From Neomesorhizobium albiziae (GTDB taxonomy: Bacteria > Pseudomonadota > Alphaproteobacteria > Rhizobiales > Rhizobiaceae), in the NCBI RefSeq assembly GCF_900114255.1, contig NZ_FOSL01000008.1:1-64000 (forward strand): a DNA stretch of 64,000 bases. Direction: 5' to 3'. Under the pieces are notes generated by a model that worked only from the letters and a program-made list of their open reading frames with translations, did no database searches and was not told where the DNA came from. The stretch's first letter is position 1. Each line of letters starts with the position of its first letter. Below, piece by piece: positions 49,580 to 58,232 of the stretch. Made by a program: the position numbers and the translations under genes.

Positions 49580-51169
49580 ATGCATAAGTTCCTCAGGGCG
49601 ACCATGCTCGCGACGAGCCTGGTCGTGGCGGGCGGCGCGTTCATGACGCCGGCTTTCGCCGAAGTCGTCTACAACCGCGGCAACTCCGCCGATCCGGAAT
49701 CGCTCGACCCGCACAAGACCTCGACTGTGTACGAAGCGCACATTCTGCGCGACCTGTTCGAAGGCCTGGTGATGCAGGATCAGAAGGCTGACGTTATTCC
49801 CGGCGCCGCCGAAAGCTGGACAGTGTCCGACGACGGCCTGGTCTACACGTTCAAGCTGCGTTCCGGTGGCGTATGGTCGGACGGCAGCCCGGTGACCGCC
49901 GAAGACTTCGTCTATTCCTTCCGCCGCCTTGAAGATCCGGCAACGGGCGCCGAGTACGCCTCGATGCTCTACGTCATCAAGAACGGCGAGGAAGTGAACA
50001 CCGGCAAGGCGAAGCCGGAAGAGATGGGCGTCAAGGCGATCGATGCTTCGACGCTGGAGATCACGCTCAAGGCGCCGACCCCGTATTTCCTTGAGATGCT
50101 GACCCACCAGTCGGCCTATCCGGTCAACAAGGCCGCCATCGACAAGCTTGGCGCCGACTGGATCAAGCCGGGCAATCTGGTGTCCAACGGTGCCTACACG
50201 CTGGCCGAATTCGTGCCGAACGACCACATCAAGCTCACCAAGAATGCGAAGTTCCACGACGCCGCCAACGTCAAGATCGACGTTGTGAACTACATCCCGA
50301 CGGAAGACCGCTCGACCGCCATGAAGCGTTTCGAAGCCGGCGAGCTCGATTCCAACGACGACATCCCGACCGAGCAGATGGCCGACCTGAAAGCCAAATT
50401 CGGCGATCAGCTGCGCATCGGCGCCTATCTCGGCACCTATTATTACGCCATCAAGACCGACAAGGCCCCGTGGGATAACCCGAAGCTGCGCAACGCGATT
50501 TCCGAGGCTATCGACCGCGACTTCCTGGCCGAAAAGGTCTGGCAGAATTCGATGATCCCTGGCTACTCAATGGTGCCTCCGGGCATCGAGGGTTATAGCC
50601 CGGCGCTCGCTTCCTTCGCCGAGAAGTCGCAGATCGACCGTGAGGAAGAGGCGTCGAAGGTCCTGGCTGAACTGGGCTACGGCCCGGACAAGCCGCTGAA
50701 GATGGAAATCCGCTACAACACGTCGGAAAACCACAAGAACACCGCCGTCGCCATCCAGGAGCAGCTGAAGCCGCTCGGCATCGAGGTGTCCTTGCTCAAC
50801 ACCGACACCAAGACCCACTACGGTCACCTGGAGCAGAAGGGCGACTTCGATGTCGCACGCGCAGGCTGGATCGCCGACTACAAGGATCCCGAAACCTTCC
50901 TCGGCATCTCCCGCAAGGCGAGCGGCAACAACTACTCCAACTACAACAGCCCGGCCTACGAAGCTGCGATGGACAAGGCAGCCGCTGCCGGCGGCAAGCC
51001 GGAGGAGCGCCTCAAGCTTCTCTCCGACGCCGAGCGCATCCTGATCGACGACGTCGGCCAGATCCCGCTCCTCTACTACAGCTACAAGAACCTGGTCTCC
51101 TCGAAGCTGAAGGGCTTCGACGAGAACGTGATGGACGTGCATCCGACACGCTTCGTCAGCAAGGACTAA
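49580..51169 (+). CDS. oppA: Oligopeptide ABC transporter substrate-binding protein (OppA-like)
   Basis: A 529-residue periplasmic binding protein of the SBP_bac_5 family. Residues 1-27 are a signal peptide ending TPAFAEVVYNRGN. Then comes the family start PESLDPHKTSTVYEAHILRD with LFEGLV, RSGGVWSDGSPVTAEDFVYS (about 92-111), and the lobe with NGAYTLAEFVPNDHIKLTKN (about 209-228). The C-terminal segment RAGWIADYKDPETFL (about 430) is typical of OppA/MppA. It probably delivers peptides or peptide-like substrates to OppBC. A hairpin follows the gene, consistent with higher expression of the binding protein than of the permeases. Confidence 0.92.
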   Translation: MHKFLRATMLATSLVVAGGAFMTPAFAEVVYNRGNSADPESLDPHKTSTVYEAHILRDLFEGLVMQDQKADVIPGAAESWTVSDDGLVYTFKLRSGGVWSDGSPVTAEDFVYSFRRLEDPATGAEYASMLYVIKNGEEVNTGKAKPEEMGVKAIDASTLEITLKAPTPYFLEMLTHQSAYPVNKAAIDKLGADWIKPGNLVSNGAYTLAEFVPNDHIKLTKNAKFHDAANVKIDVVNYIPTEDRSTAMKRFEAGELDSNDDIPTEQMADLKAKFGDQLRIGAYLGTYYYAIKTDKAPWDNPKLRNAISEAIDRDFLAEKVWQNSMIPGYSMVPPGIEGYSPALASFAEKSQIDREEEASKVLAELGYGPDKPLKMEIRYNTSENHKNTAVAIQEQLKPLGIEVSLLNTDTKTHYGHLEQKGDFDVARAGWIADYKDPETFLGISRKASGNNYSNYNSPAYEAAMDKAAAAGGKPEERLKLLSDAERILIDDVGQIPLLYYSYKNLVSSKLKGFDENVMDVHPTRFVSKD

Positions 51170-51181
51170 GCCCTTGGCGAA

Positions 51182-51211
51182 CCGCCGCTTCCCCAAAACG
51201 GGAGGCGGCGG
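51182..51211 (+). terminator. Intercistronic hairpin between oppA and oppB
   Basis: CCGCCGCTTCCC and GGGAGGCGGCGG enclose six bases; eleven of twelve pairs are Watson-Crick and one is T-G. It starts 13 bases after the oppA stop and has no T run, so it is more likely an mRNA-stabilising or partial-attenuation structure than a full terminator. Confidence 0.6.
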
Positions 51212-51241
51212 CTTCCGTCCAACCAGGAAGGGGCTGCCGTT

Positions 51242-52165
51242 ATGCTGCTCTACGTGCTCAGGCGGCTTTTGACCGCGATACCGACGCTATTCGTCATCGT
51301 AACACTGGCGTTTTTCCTGATGCGTGTGGCCCCCGGCGGGCCGTTCAATCAGGAACGCGGTTTGAGCCCCGAAATCCGGGCCAATCTGGAAGCGCAGTTC
51401 GGTCTCGGCGACCCGCTCTGGCTCCAATACGTCAATTATCTGAACAATCTGCTGCACGGGAATTTCGGGCCGAGCTACAATCTGCCTGACTTCACCGTCA
51501 CCGAACTCTTCGCCGCCGGCCTGCCGATTTCGGCCCAGCTCGGCGCGTCGGCGCTGATCCTTGCCCTGCTGCTGGGCAGCATGCTCGGCATCATCGCCGC
51601 GCTGAACCAGAACAAGGTGGGCGACTATACGGTCATCGCCATCGCGACGGCCGGCAGCACCATCCCGACCTTCGTCATCGCGCCGGTGATCCAGCTCGTG
51701 TTCGGCCTGACCTGGCACCTGCTGCCCATAGGCGGCTGGGGCGATGGCGCGCTGCTCAACAAGATCGGGCCGATCCTCACGCTCGCCTTGCCGCAGATGG
51801 CAATCGTGGCGCGCCTGATGCGCGGCTCGATGATCGAATCCCTGCGCTCGCACCATATCCGCACGGCGCGCGCCATGGGCCTGTCCGACTGGTCGGTGGT
51901 CGTGAAGCATGCCTTGCGCGGCGCGGTCCTGCCCATTGTCTCTTTCGCGGGTCCCGCCGCTGCCGCCCTGCTCACCGGCTCGGTCATCGTCGAAACCATC
52001 TTCTCGATCCCCGGCGTCGGACGTTATTTCGTCGAGGCGGCGCTCAACCGCGACTACACGTTGGTCATGGGCACCGTGGTCGTCATCGCCATCTTCACCA
52101 TTTTGTTCAACCTGATCGTCGACATCATGTATGCCGTCGTGGATCCGAGGGTGCGCTATGACTGA
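51242..52165 (+). CDS. oppB: Oligopeptide ABC transporter permease OppB
   Basis: A 307-residue permease with the OppB layout: an N-terminal span (VLRRLLTAIPTLFVIVTLAF), the periplasmic loop with RVAPGGPFNQERGLSPEI, then five more spans from about residue 95. The ABC-coupling EAA-like loop reads HHIRTARAMGLSDWSVVVKH (about 204-223), followed by ETIFSIPGVGRYFVEAALNR (about 249-268). The ATG has AAGGGG upstream. oppC starts eight bases before its stop, so translation is coupled. Confidence 0.95.
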   Translation: MLLYVLRRLLTAIPTLFVIVTLAFFLMRVAPGGPFNQERGLSPEIRANLEAQFGLGDPLWLQYVNYLNNLLHGNFGPSYNLPDFTVTELFAAGLPISAQLGASALILALLLGSMLGIIAALNQNKVGDYTVIAIATAGSTIPTFVIAPVIQLVFGLTWHLLPIGGWGDGALLNKIGPILTLALPQMAIVARLMRGSMIESLRSHHIRTARAMGLSDWSVVVKHALRGAVLPIVSFAGPAAAALLTGSVIVETIFSIPGVGRYFVEAALNRDYTLVMGTVVVIAIFTILFNLIVDIMYAVVDPRVRYD

Positions 52166-53294
52166 CGTCACCGCAGCCCCAACACCCGCAGCCGCCAAGG
52201 CGGTCGTCGGACGTTCGCTCTGGGGCGATGCCTGGGCGCGCCTGAAGGCCAACAAGGCCGCCATGATCAGCCTCTATTACCTGGTCTTCATGGCGGTGAT
52301 CTGCGTCGTCGGCCCGTATTTCGTGCCGCATCTCTATACCACAATCTATCCCGACTACGTCCGCACGGCGCCGAGCTTCTCGCCCTATCCGCGGGCCGAA
52401 ACGATCGAGACTTCGCTCGGCGACGCGGTCAAGCGCATGCGCGTCGACATCAAGGAATGGCATCAGGAAGGCGACCGGGTTTTTGTCACCGTCACTTCCT
52501 CCAAGAAGGTTGACGAACGCAACGTCCGCTACCTCGAGCGCTCCGACGCCTTCGACAACGTCACCATCGACAGCACCTCGCCCGACGGCCTCGAAATGGT
52601 GATGAGCGCCTCGGTCAAGCAGCAGTATTTCCTGTTCGGCACCGACAATGTCGGCCGCGATCTCCTGTCGCGAACGCTGATGGCCGGGCGCATATCGCTT
52701 GCCATCGGCCTGCTTGCCGGCATCGTCGCCGTCGTCATCGGCGTTATCTACGGTGCCACCGCCGGCTTCATCGGCGGAAAGACCGACGAGATCATGATGC
52801 GCATCGTCGACGTCCTTTATTCGCTGCCGTTCATCTTCTTCGTCATCATGCTGGTGGTGTTCTTCGGGCGAAACTTCATCCTGATGTTCCTCGCCGTCGG
52901 AGCGGTGCTCTGGCTCGACATGGCGCGCATCGTGCGCGGCCAGGCGCTCTCCATCCGCAGGCAGGAATATGTGCAGGCGGCGGAAGCCATGGGGGTTTCG
53001 ACGCGCGGCATCGTGCGCCGCCACGTCATCCCCAATCTGCTCGGGCCGGTGGTCATCTACATGACGCTCCTGGTGCCGCAGGTGATCCTGCTGGAAAGCT
53101 TCCTGTCGTTCCTCGGCCTCGGCGTCCAGGAACCGATGACCAGCTGGGGCGTGCTGATCTCGGCCGGCGCCAAGAACATCGGCACGGCGAACTGGCTTCT
53201 GCTTTTCCCGGCATTCTTCCTCGTGTCGACGCTGTTTGCGCTGAATTTCATCGGCGACGGCCTGCGCGACGCGCTTGACCCCAAGGACCGGTAA
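52158..53294 (+). CDS. oppC: Oligopeptide ABC transporter permease OppC
   Basis: A 378-residue permease. After the first span (about 35-55) it has a long extracytoplasmic loop of about 110 residues before the TDNVGRDLLSRTLMAGRISL motif (about 164-183) that opens the transmembrane domain. The EAA loop is QEYVQAAEAMGVSTRGIVRR (about 271-290), and ESFLSFLGLGVQEPMTSWG closes the typical OppC signature. The long loop contains a small alpha/beta-looking insertion (SSKKVDERNVRYLERSDAFD) that is longer than in E. coli OppC. It starts within oppB and ends two bases before oppDF. Confidence 0.94.
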   Translation: MTDVTAAPTPAAAKAVVGRSLWGDAWARLKANKAAMISLYYLVFMAVICVVGPYFVPHLYTTIYPDYVRTAPSFSPYPRAETIETSLGDAVKRMRVDIKEWHQEGDRVFVTVTSSKKVDERNVRYLERSDAFDNVTIDSTSPDGLEMVMSASVKQQYFLFGTDNVGRDLLSRTLMAGRISLAIGLLAGIVAVVIGVIYGATAGFIGGKTDEIMMRIVDVLYSLPFIFFVIMLVVFFGRNFILMFLAVGAVLWLDMARIVRGQALSIRRQEYVQAAEAMGVSTRGIVRRHVIPNLLGPVVIYMTLLVPQVILLESFLSFLGLGVQEPMTSWGVLISAGAKNIGTANWLLLFPAFFLVSTLFALNFIGDGLRDALDPKDR

Positions 53295-53296
53295 CC

Positions 53297-54916
53297 ATGA
53301 GCACTCCAGAAACCGTCCTTTCCGTCAACGACCTGCGCGTCCGCTTCCGCACGCTCGACGGCGTTGTCGAGGCTGTGAAAGGCATCAACCTCAAGGTCGG
53401 CGCCGGCGAAACCGTCGCCATCGTCGGCGAGTCCGGCTCGGGCAAGAGCCAAACCATGATGGCGGCGATGCGCCTGCTCGCCTCCAACGGCGAGGCGACC
53501 GGGAGCGTCGACTATCGCGGCCGCAATCTGCTTACGCTCTCCAAGTCCGGCCTCAACGAGGTTCGCGGCCGCAAGATCACCATGATCTTCCAGGAGCCGA
53601 TGACCTCGCTCGACCCGCTCTACACGATCGGCAACCAACTGATCGAGCCGATCCAGCGCCACCGCAAGCTCGGCGCCGCGGCGGCCCGCGAGGAGGCGCT
53701 GAAGCTGCTCAAGCTGGTGAAGATCCCCGATCCCGAGCGGCGCATGAAATCCTACCCCTACGAAATGTCAGGCGGCCAGCGCCAGCGCGTCATGATCGCC
53801 ATGGCGCTTGCCAACGATCCCGACATCCTGATCGCCGACGAGCCGACGACGGCGCTCGACGTCACCATCCAGGCGCAGATCCTGACCCTGCTTGCCGAAC
53901 TGCAGCAGAAGCTCGGCATGGCGATCGTCTTCATCACCCACGATCTCGGCATCGTGCGCCGTTTCGCCGACCGCGTTTACGTGATGCGGCAGGGCGAGGT
54001 GGTCGAAGAAGGCGTCACCGAGGCGGTGTTCTCCAAGCCGACGCATCCCTACACGAAAATGCTTTTGTCGGCTGAGCCGACCGGCCGCAAGGCGCCGCCA
54101 GCGCCCAACGCGCCGATCCTTTTGCAGGGCAGGGATGTCGAGGTCGTGTTCAAGATCGGCGGCGGCTTCCTTGCCGGCGACCCGATGCTTTTGCGCGCCG
54201 TGGACCGCATCAACATTGCCCTGCGCAAGGGCCAGACCATCGGCATCGTTGGCGAATCCGGATCCGGCAAATCGACGCTCGGCCGTGCGCTATTGCGCCT
54301 GCTCGGCAGCGAAGGCTCGATCCGCTTCGAGAACCGCGATATCTCCAAGGCCGACAAGGGCGACATGCGTCCGCTGCGGCGCGAGCTCCAGCTGGTCTTC
54401 CAGGATCCGTTCGGTTCGCTGTCGCCGCGCATGACGGTCGGCCAGATCATCACCGAGGGGCTTCTCGTGCACGAGCCGTCACTGTCGGCCAAGCAGCGGG
54501 ACGCGCGCGCCTGCGAGGCGCTTGAAGAGGTCGGCCTCGACCCGATCATGCGCAACCGCTACCCGCACGAATTCTCGGGCGGCCAGCGCCAGCGCATCGC
54601 CATTGCCCGCGCCATGATCCTGAAGCCCAAGGTGGTGGTGCTCGACGAGCCGACCTCCGCGCTCGACCGTTCGGTGCAGAAACAGATCGTCGAACTGTTG
54701 CGCAAGCTGCAGAAGGACCATGACCTGTCCTATCTCTTCATCAGCCACGATCTGGCCGTCGTCCGCGCCATGGCCGACTATCTGATCGTCATGAAGCAAG
54801 GCAAGATCGTCGAGGAAGGCATGACCGACGCGATCTTCGACAATCCGCGCGAGGAATACACCCAGACCCTGATGGCGGCTGCGATGGACCCGACCAAATT
54901 CAGGCTGAGCGCCTGA
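53297..54916 (+). CDS. oppDF: Fused oligopeptide ABC transporter ATPases OppD-OppF
   Basis: A 539-residue protein carrying two ABC ATPase domains. The first has Walker [12 protein letters not shown] (about 44), signature [14 protein letters not shown] (about 155) and Walker [15 protein letters not shown] (about 176). The second has [16 protein letters not shown] (about 318), [15 protein letters not shown] (about 425) and [14 protein letters not shown] (about 446). Both contain a Q-loop ([22 protein letters not shown]). Separate oppD and oppF genes are usual; fusion in one chain is known in alphaproteobacteria. It provides the energy for OppBC and closes the operon. Confidence 0.95.
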   Translation: MSTPETVLSVNDLRVRFRTLDGVVEAVKGINLKVGAGETVAIVGESGSGKSQTMMAAMRLLASNGEATGSVDYRGRNLLTLSKSGLNEVRGRKITMIFQEPMTSLDPLYTIGNQLIEPIQRHRKLGAAAAREEALKLLKLVKIPDPERRMKSYPYEMSGGQRQRVMIAMALANDPDILIADEPTTALDVTIQAQILTLLAELQQKLGMAIVFITHDLGIVRRFADRVYVMRQGEVVEEGVTEAVFSKPTHPYTKMLLSAEPTGRKAPPAPNAPILLQGRDVEVVFKIGGGFLAGDPMLLRAVDRINIALRKGQTIGIVGESGSGKSTLGRALLRLLGSEGSIRFENRDISKADKGDMRPLRRELQLVFQDPFGSLSPRMTVGQIITEGLLVHEPSLSAKQRDARACEALEEVGLDPIMRNRYPHEFSGGQRQRIAIARAMILKPKVVVLDEPTSALDRSVQKQIVELLRKLQKDHDLSYLFISHDLAVVRAMADYLIVMKQGKIVEEGMTDAIFDNPREEYTQTLMAAAMDPTKFRLSA

Positions 54917-55169
54917 CGCCAGGTCGCGTCGCATTTCCCGAACGCGCGTGCTCAGGGTTTACCATCCGTGGGCGATTTAAGTCTTTACACGCCGGTTAGG
55001 CCAGCAGGCGGCCATTGCGCCGCCCTTGCCGCGTGGGGTTCGCAATTCGAGCCTTGCTGTCACAATACGAAAAAAGAGTTATACTTGGTCGTTGCGTGGA
55101 TATCTCGGATTGATTTCCGGGGATTACCGCTGTTGCAATTTCGGTAGGTGCATTTGCGGGGCGATCGGA

Positions 55170-56051
55170 ATGGTCTTAGAGCCAGTTACTTTAGGAACTT
55201 TCGCCGGTCTGGCAAAGATACTTGACTATCTGCGCCCGACCCGATCGCCGTACTTGGTTGCGATTGCTACAACGTTCATATGCTTTTTATTGCTGATAAG
55301 TTTCTCATATCATATTGATAACGAAAAGATACATTACTTCCTCATTCCGGCAATAATCTTCTATGTAGCGTTCTCCATTATCCCTGTTTTTCTTTATATA
55401 TTTGCAAGAGGTGTTTCAATAAGCGACGATGATAACGTGGATCTGCTTGAGCAGTTCAAATTTTCCAGATCCATATTTGTTTCGATAATTCTTATTTCGT
55501 TGTATATGATGATAACTTCTATAGAAAACATAAATTGGGTTTTTTTCATATCATATATTTTGATGATATCAAATCTTGTTGTGTTTTCCATTTATCTAAT
55601 AACGAGAGAGATAGTTGAAGATACAAGCCTGAACAGAAATCTGATCCAGGTTGCGCTCATAAATGCAATGATCATTCTGCTTGTAGCTCAATATGCGCCC
55701 CAGACCAGAATAGAAGACGGAAATATATGGGTCGATTGTACGGCGTCGACAAAAGTCAACCATGATCAGGTTAATGATACAGGTGAAGTCGAGCTGGACG
55801 AGGCCGGAAAGCCGCTGCGTACCCAGTCTGATGTCGCGGTTGCCGAGTGCCTGCCATCCAAGGTTCTGATGCAGAAGGAATTTGAAAGTGGGCGGTATCC
55901 AAACGCTGTCGTAGCCGATGTTTCCACCGAGCAGCGGAGATTTTCATTCCGCTTCCTGGTCTTCATTACATCGTGGTGCCTGGCCGTGTTTTATTTTGTT
56001 TTTTGGCTGTTCAGGATTGGGTCTGTGGTGAGGTTGAGAATAATAAGCTGA
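55170..56051 (+). CDS. Orphan membrane protein of unknown function (293 aa), AT-rich
   Basis: A 293-residue protein with about five to six hydrophobic spans: residues 27-45, 57-80, 103-120, 125-145 and 165-180, and one near the C-terminus (FRFLVFITSWCLAVFYFVFW). Between the last two lies an extracytoplasmic region of about 80 residues with two cysteines (WVDCTAST, VAECLPSK). I chose ATG 55170 within a longer frame from a TTG at 55026, whose N-terminal extension is not hydrophobic. Codon use is far more AT-rich than in the flanking opp and pmm genes, so the gene is probably foreign. I recognise no family. It lies between the opp operon and the 3' side of tRNA-Pro. Confidence 0.65.
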   Translation: MVLEPVTLGTFAGLAKILDYLRPTRSPYLVAIATTFICFLLLISFSYHIDNEKIHYFLIPAIIFYVAFSIIPVFLYIFARGVSISDDDNVDLLEQFKFSRSIFVSIILISLYMMITSIENINWVFFISYILMISNLVVFSIYLITREIVEDTSLNRNLIQVALINAMIILLVAQYAPQTRIEDGNIWVDCTASTKVNHDQVNDTGEVELDEAGKPLRTQSDVAVAECLPSKVLMQKEFESGRYPNAVVADVSTEQRRFSFRFLVFITSWCLAVFYFVFWLFRIGSVVRLRIIS

Positions 56052-56252
56052 CGGGGCGCGGGGAGTCGTTTGGCGGCACCAAGGACGTTTCGCATTCAGC
56101 TTCGTCGCAGGCTGGCTTCGCCCGGAAGTCCCACCATTACCCGGAGGGCGCCAGGGGGGCTCAAGGTTGGCTGTTGCAGCTCGATGCCGACGATCTGTGA
56201 AGAGTCGGTGGCTGAGGCGGTCGGGTTGGGTGACGGCAGGTCGCTGGTCGGG

Positions 56253-56290
56253 GATTTCCTCAAGGAAATCTGAGGAGATCGAACTCTCCT
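56253..56290 (-). terminator. Hairpins downstream of tRNA-Pro
   Basis: On the minus strand, behind the tRNA, lie AGGAGA-N6-TCTCCT (56273-56290) and then GATTTCCT-N2-AGGAAATC (56253-56270). Either could end tRNA transcription or act in 3' processing. No T run follows. Confidence 0.45.
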
Positions 56291-56311
56291 GAACCAATCT
56301 CGTGATTTTTC

Positions 56312-56388
56312 TGGTCGGAGTGGCAGGATTTGAACCTGCGACCCCATCGTCCCGAACGATGTGCGCTACCAGGCTGCGCTACACTCCG
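56312..56388 (-). tRNA. tRNA-Pro (CGG anticodon)
   Basis: The minus strand folds into a full cloverleaf: acceptor stem CGGAGTG/CACTCCG, D-arm GCGC-AGCCTGGTA-GCGC, anticodon arm CATCG-TTCGGGA-CGATG giving anticodon CGG, and T-arm GCAGG-TTCAAAT-CCTGC. The discriminator base is A and the CCA end is encoded (56312-56314). The total length is 77 bases. Its 3' end faces the AT-rich orphan membrane gene. Confidence 0.95.
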
Positions 56389-56696
56389 CGACCAGACGGC
56401 GGGCTTATAGCCGCCATGCCTCGTTCCCGCAAGGCACCAAGGGGAAATGATTCAACAAAAAGCTGGAATAGTCGAAGTCGCTGATTTGCTTTTCGATTTT
56501 CCCCTGTCGCAAAGCGCGCCGGGATCGTTTAATGCATGTCGCGCAAAAGTGTGCAGCGGTTTTGTGATAACGACATGCATAGGATCAAAGACGTAAGGCG
56601 TGGGAAGCGATCTGAAACATCCCAGCGCTTTACGCAGCCATAAATCGTTGTAGCTACAGTTCATTCGGCAATTCCTGCTCTTGGAGACATCCTTCC
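56389..56696. other. Intergenic stretch between tRNA-Pro and pmm
   Basis: It holds the tRNA promoter (minus strand), a 49-base palindromic repeat (56532-56580) and the pmm ribosome site (GGAGACA). No protein-coding frame is supported. Confidence 0.5.
56532..56580. repeat. 49-base palindromic intergenic repeat
   Basis: ATGCATGTCG at 56532-56541 and CGACATGCAT at 56571-56580 are exact ten-base inverted arms around 29 bases containing AAAAGTG and GCGGTTTTG. The layout (49 bases, inverted arms, AAAGTG and CGGTTTT in the middle) is the same as in the two copies at the end of the window. This type of repeat is common between genes in Mesorhizobium and relatives. Confidence 0.75.
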
Positions 56697-58217
56697 GTGA
56701 CGTTGAAGCCCGTCGGCGATGCCAGGCCGAACACCTTTGCCTTCGAGACCACAGCGCTGGTGAAGCCGAGCGGTTTTCGCGAATACGATGCGCGCTGGTG
56801 GTTTGGCCATCCCGCCTCGAGCAGGGAGCCCGAGCTCAACCTGATGGGCGTGCAGGCGCTGGGGATGGGGCTCGGCACCTTGATACGCCGGCTGGGCGCC
56901 GGGCCGGACATCGTCACCGGTCACGATTTCCGCAGTTATTCGATGGCCATCAAGCTGTCGCTGGTGTCTGGCCTGATGGCCGCCGGCGCCCGGGTGAAGG
57001 ATATCGGCCTTGCCCTTTCACCGATGGCCTATTTCGCCCAGTTCGCGCTCGACACGCCGTCGGTCGCCATGGTCACCGCCTCTCACAACGAAAACGGCTG
57101 GACCGGCGTCAAGATGGGAGCTCAGCGCCCGCTGACCTTCGGCCCAGAGGAGATGGGCGCGCTGAAGGAAATCGTGCTTGCCGGCGATTTCGATCTCGTC
57201 GGCGGCGGCTCCTACGAATTCGTGGCGGACTTTCGCAAGACCTATCTCGACGACCTGACGGCGGGCAAAAGGCTGAAGCGCCAGCTGAAGGTGGTCTGCG
57301 CCTGCGGCAATGGCACCGCCGGCGCGTTCGCGCCGCAGATGCTTGCAGCGATCGGCTGCGAGGTCGTTCCGCTCGACACCGAACTCGACCACAGTTTCCC
57401 CCGCTACAATCCCAATCCGGAAGACATGGAGATGCTGCATGCGATCCGTGACAAGGTGCTGGAGACCGGCGCCGATGTCGGCCTGGGTTTCGACGGCGAC
57501 GGCGACCGCTGCGGCGTCGTCGACAATGAAGGCAACGAGATTTTCGCCGACAAGGTGGGAGTGATGCTCGCGCGGGATATTTCCGCGCTCCACCCTGGCG
57601 CCCGGTTCGTCGTCGATGTGAAGTCGACCGGCCTGTTCAACACCGATGCGGTGCTGAAGGCGAACGGCGCTAAGACCGACTACTGGAAGACCGGCCATTC
57701 CTACATCAAGCGGCGCGTCGCCGAACTCGGCGCCATTGCCGGGTTCGAAAAGTCCGGGCACTTCTTCTTCAATCCGCCGATAGGCCGCGGCTATGACGAC
57801 GGGCTGGTGACGGCGATCGCCGTTTGCGAGATGCTCGACCGCAATCCGCAAAAGTCGATGGCCGACCTTTACCGCGACCTGCCGTTGACCTATGGCACGC
57901 CAACGATGTCGCCGCATTGCGGCGACGAGGTGAAGTATGGCGTGGTCGACAGGGTGACGGCGGATTTCCAGGAGATGAAGGCGCATGGCGAGGCCCTTGC
58001 CGGCCAGAAGATCGCCGATCTGGTGACCACCAACGGCGTGCGCGTCGTCGCCGAGGATGGCACCTGGGGCCTCGTGCGGGCGTCGTCCAACAAGCCGGAG
58101 CTGGTGGTCGTCGTCGAGAGCCCGGTTTCGTCGGAGCGCCGGCGCGAAATGTTCGAGGCGGTCGACGCGGTGCTGCGCAAGAGCCCGGAAGTCGGCGCCT
58201 ACAACCAGACATTCTGA
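56697..58217 (+). CDS. manB: Phosphomannomutase / phosphoglucomutase
   Basis: A 506-residue phosphohexomutase of the PMM/PGM group that converts mannose 6-phosphate to mannose 1-phosphate. The phosphoserine loop is AMVTASHNENGWTGVKMGA (about 121-139), the magnesium loop GFDGDGDRCGVV (about 262), the sugar loop GFEKSGHFFFNPPIGRGYDD (about 350-369), and the phosphate loop LVRASSNKPELVVVVES (about 457). The start is GTG 56697 with GGAGACA upstream. The next gene, a mannose-1-phosphate guanylyltransferase, starts 15 bases after the stop, which supports mannose as the main substrate. Rhizobial members are about 500 residues, as here. Confidence 0.93.
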   Translation: MTLKPVGDARPNTFAFETTALVKPSGFREYDARWWFGHPASSREPELNLMGVQALGMGLGTLIRRLGAGPDIVTGHDFRSYSMAIKLSLVSGLMAAGARVKDIGLALSPMAYFAQFALDTPSVAMVTASHNENGWTGVKMGAQRPLTFGPEEMGALKEIVLAGDFDLVGGGSYEFVADFRKTYLDDLTAGKRLKRQLKVVCACGNGTAGAFAPQMLAAIGCEVVPLDTELDHSFPRYNPNPEDMEMLHAIRDKVLETGADVGLGFDGDGDRCGVVDNEGNEIFADKVGVMLARDISALHPGARFVVDVKSTGLFNTDAVLKANGAKTDYWKTGHSYIKRRVAELGAIAGFEKSGHFFFNPPIGRGYDDGLVTAIAVCEMLDRNPQKSMADLYRDLPLTYGTPTMSPHCGDEVKYGVVDRVTADFQEMKAHGEALAGQKIADLVTTNGVRVVAEDGTWGLVRASSNKPELVVVVESPVSSERRREMFEAVDAVLRKSPEVGAYNQTF

Positions 58218-58232
58218 CGGGCAACGGGGCAG

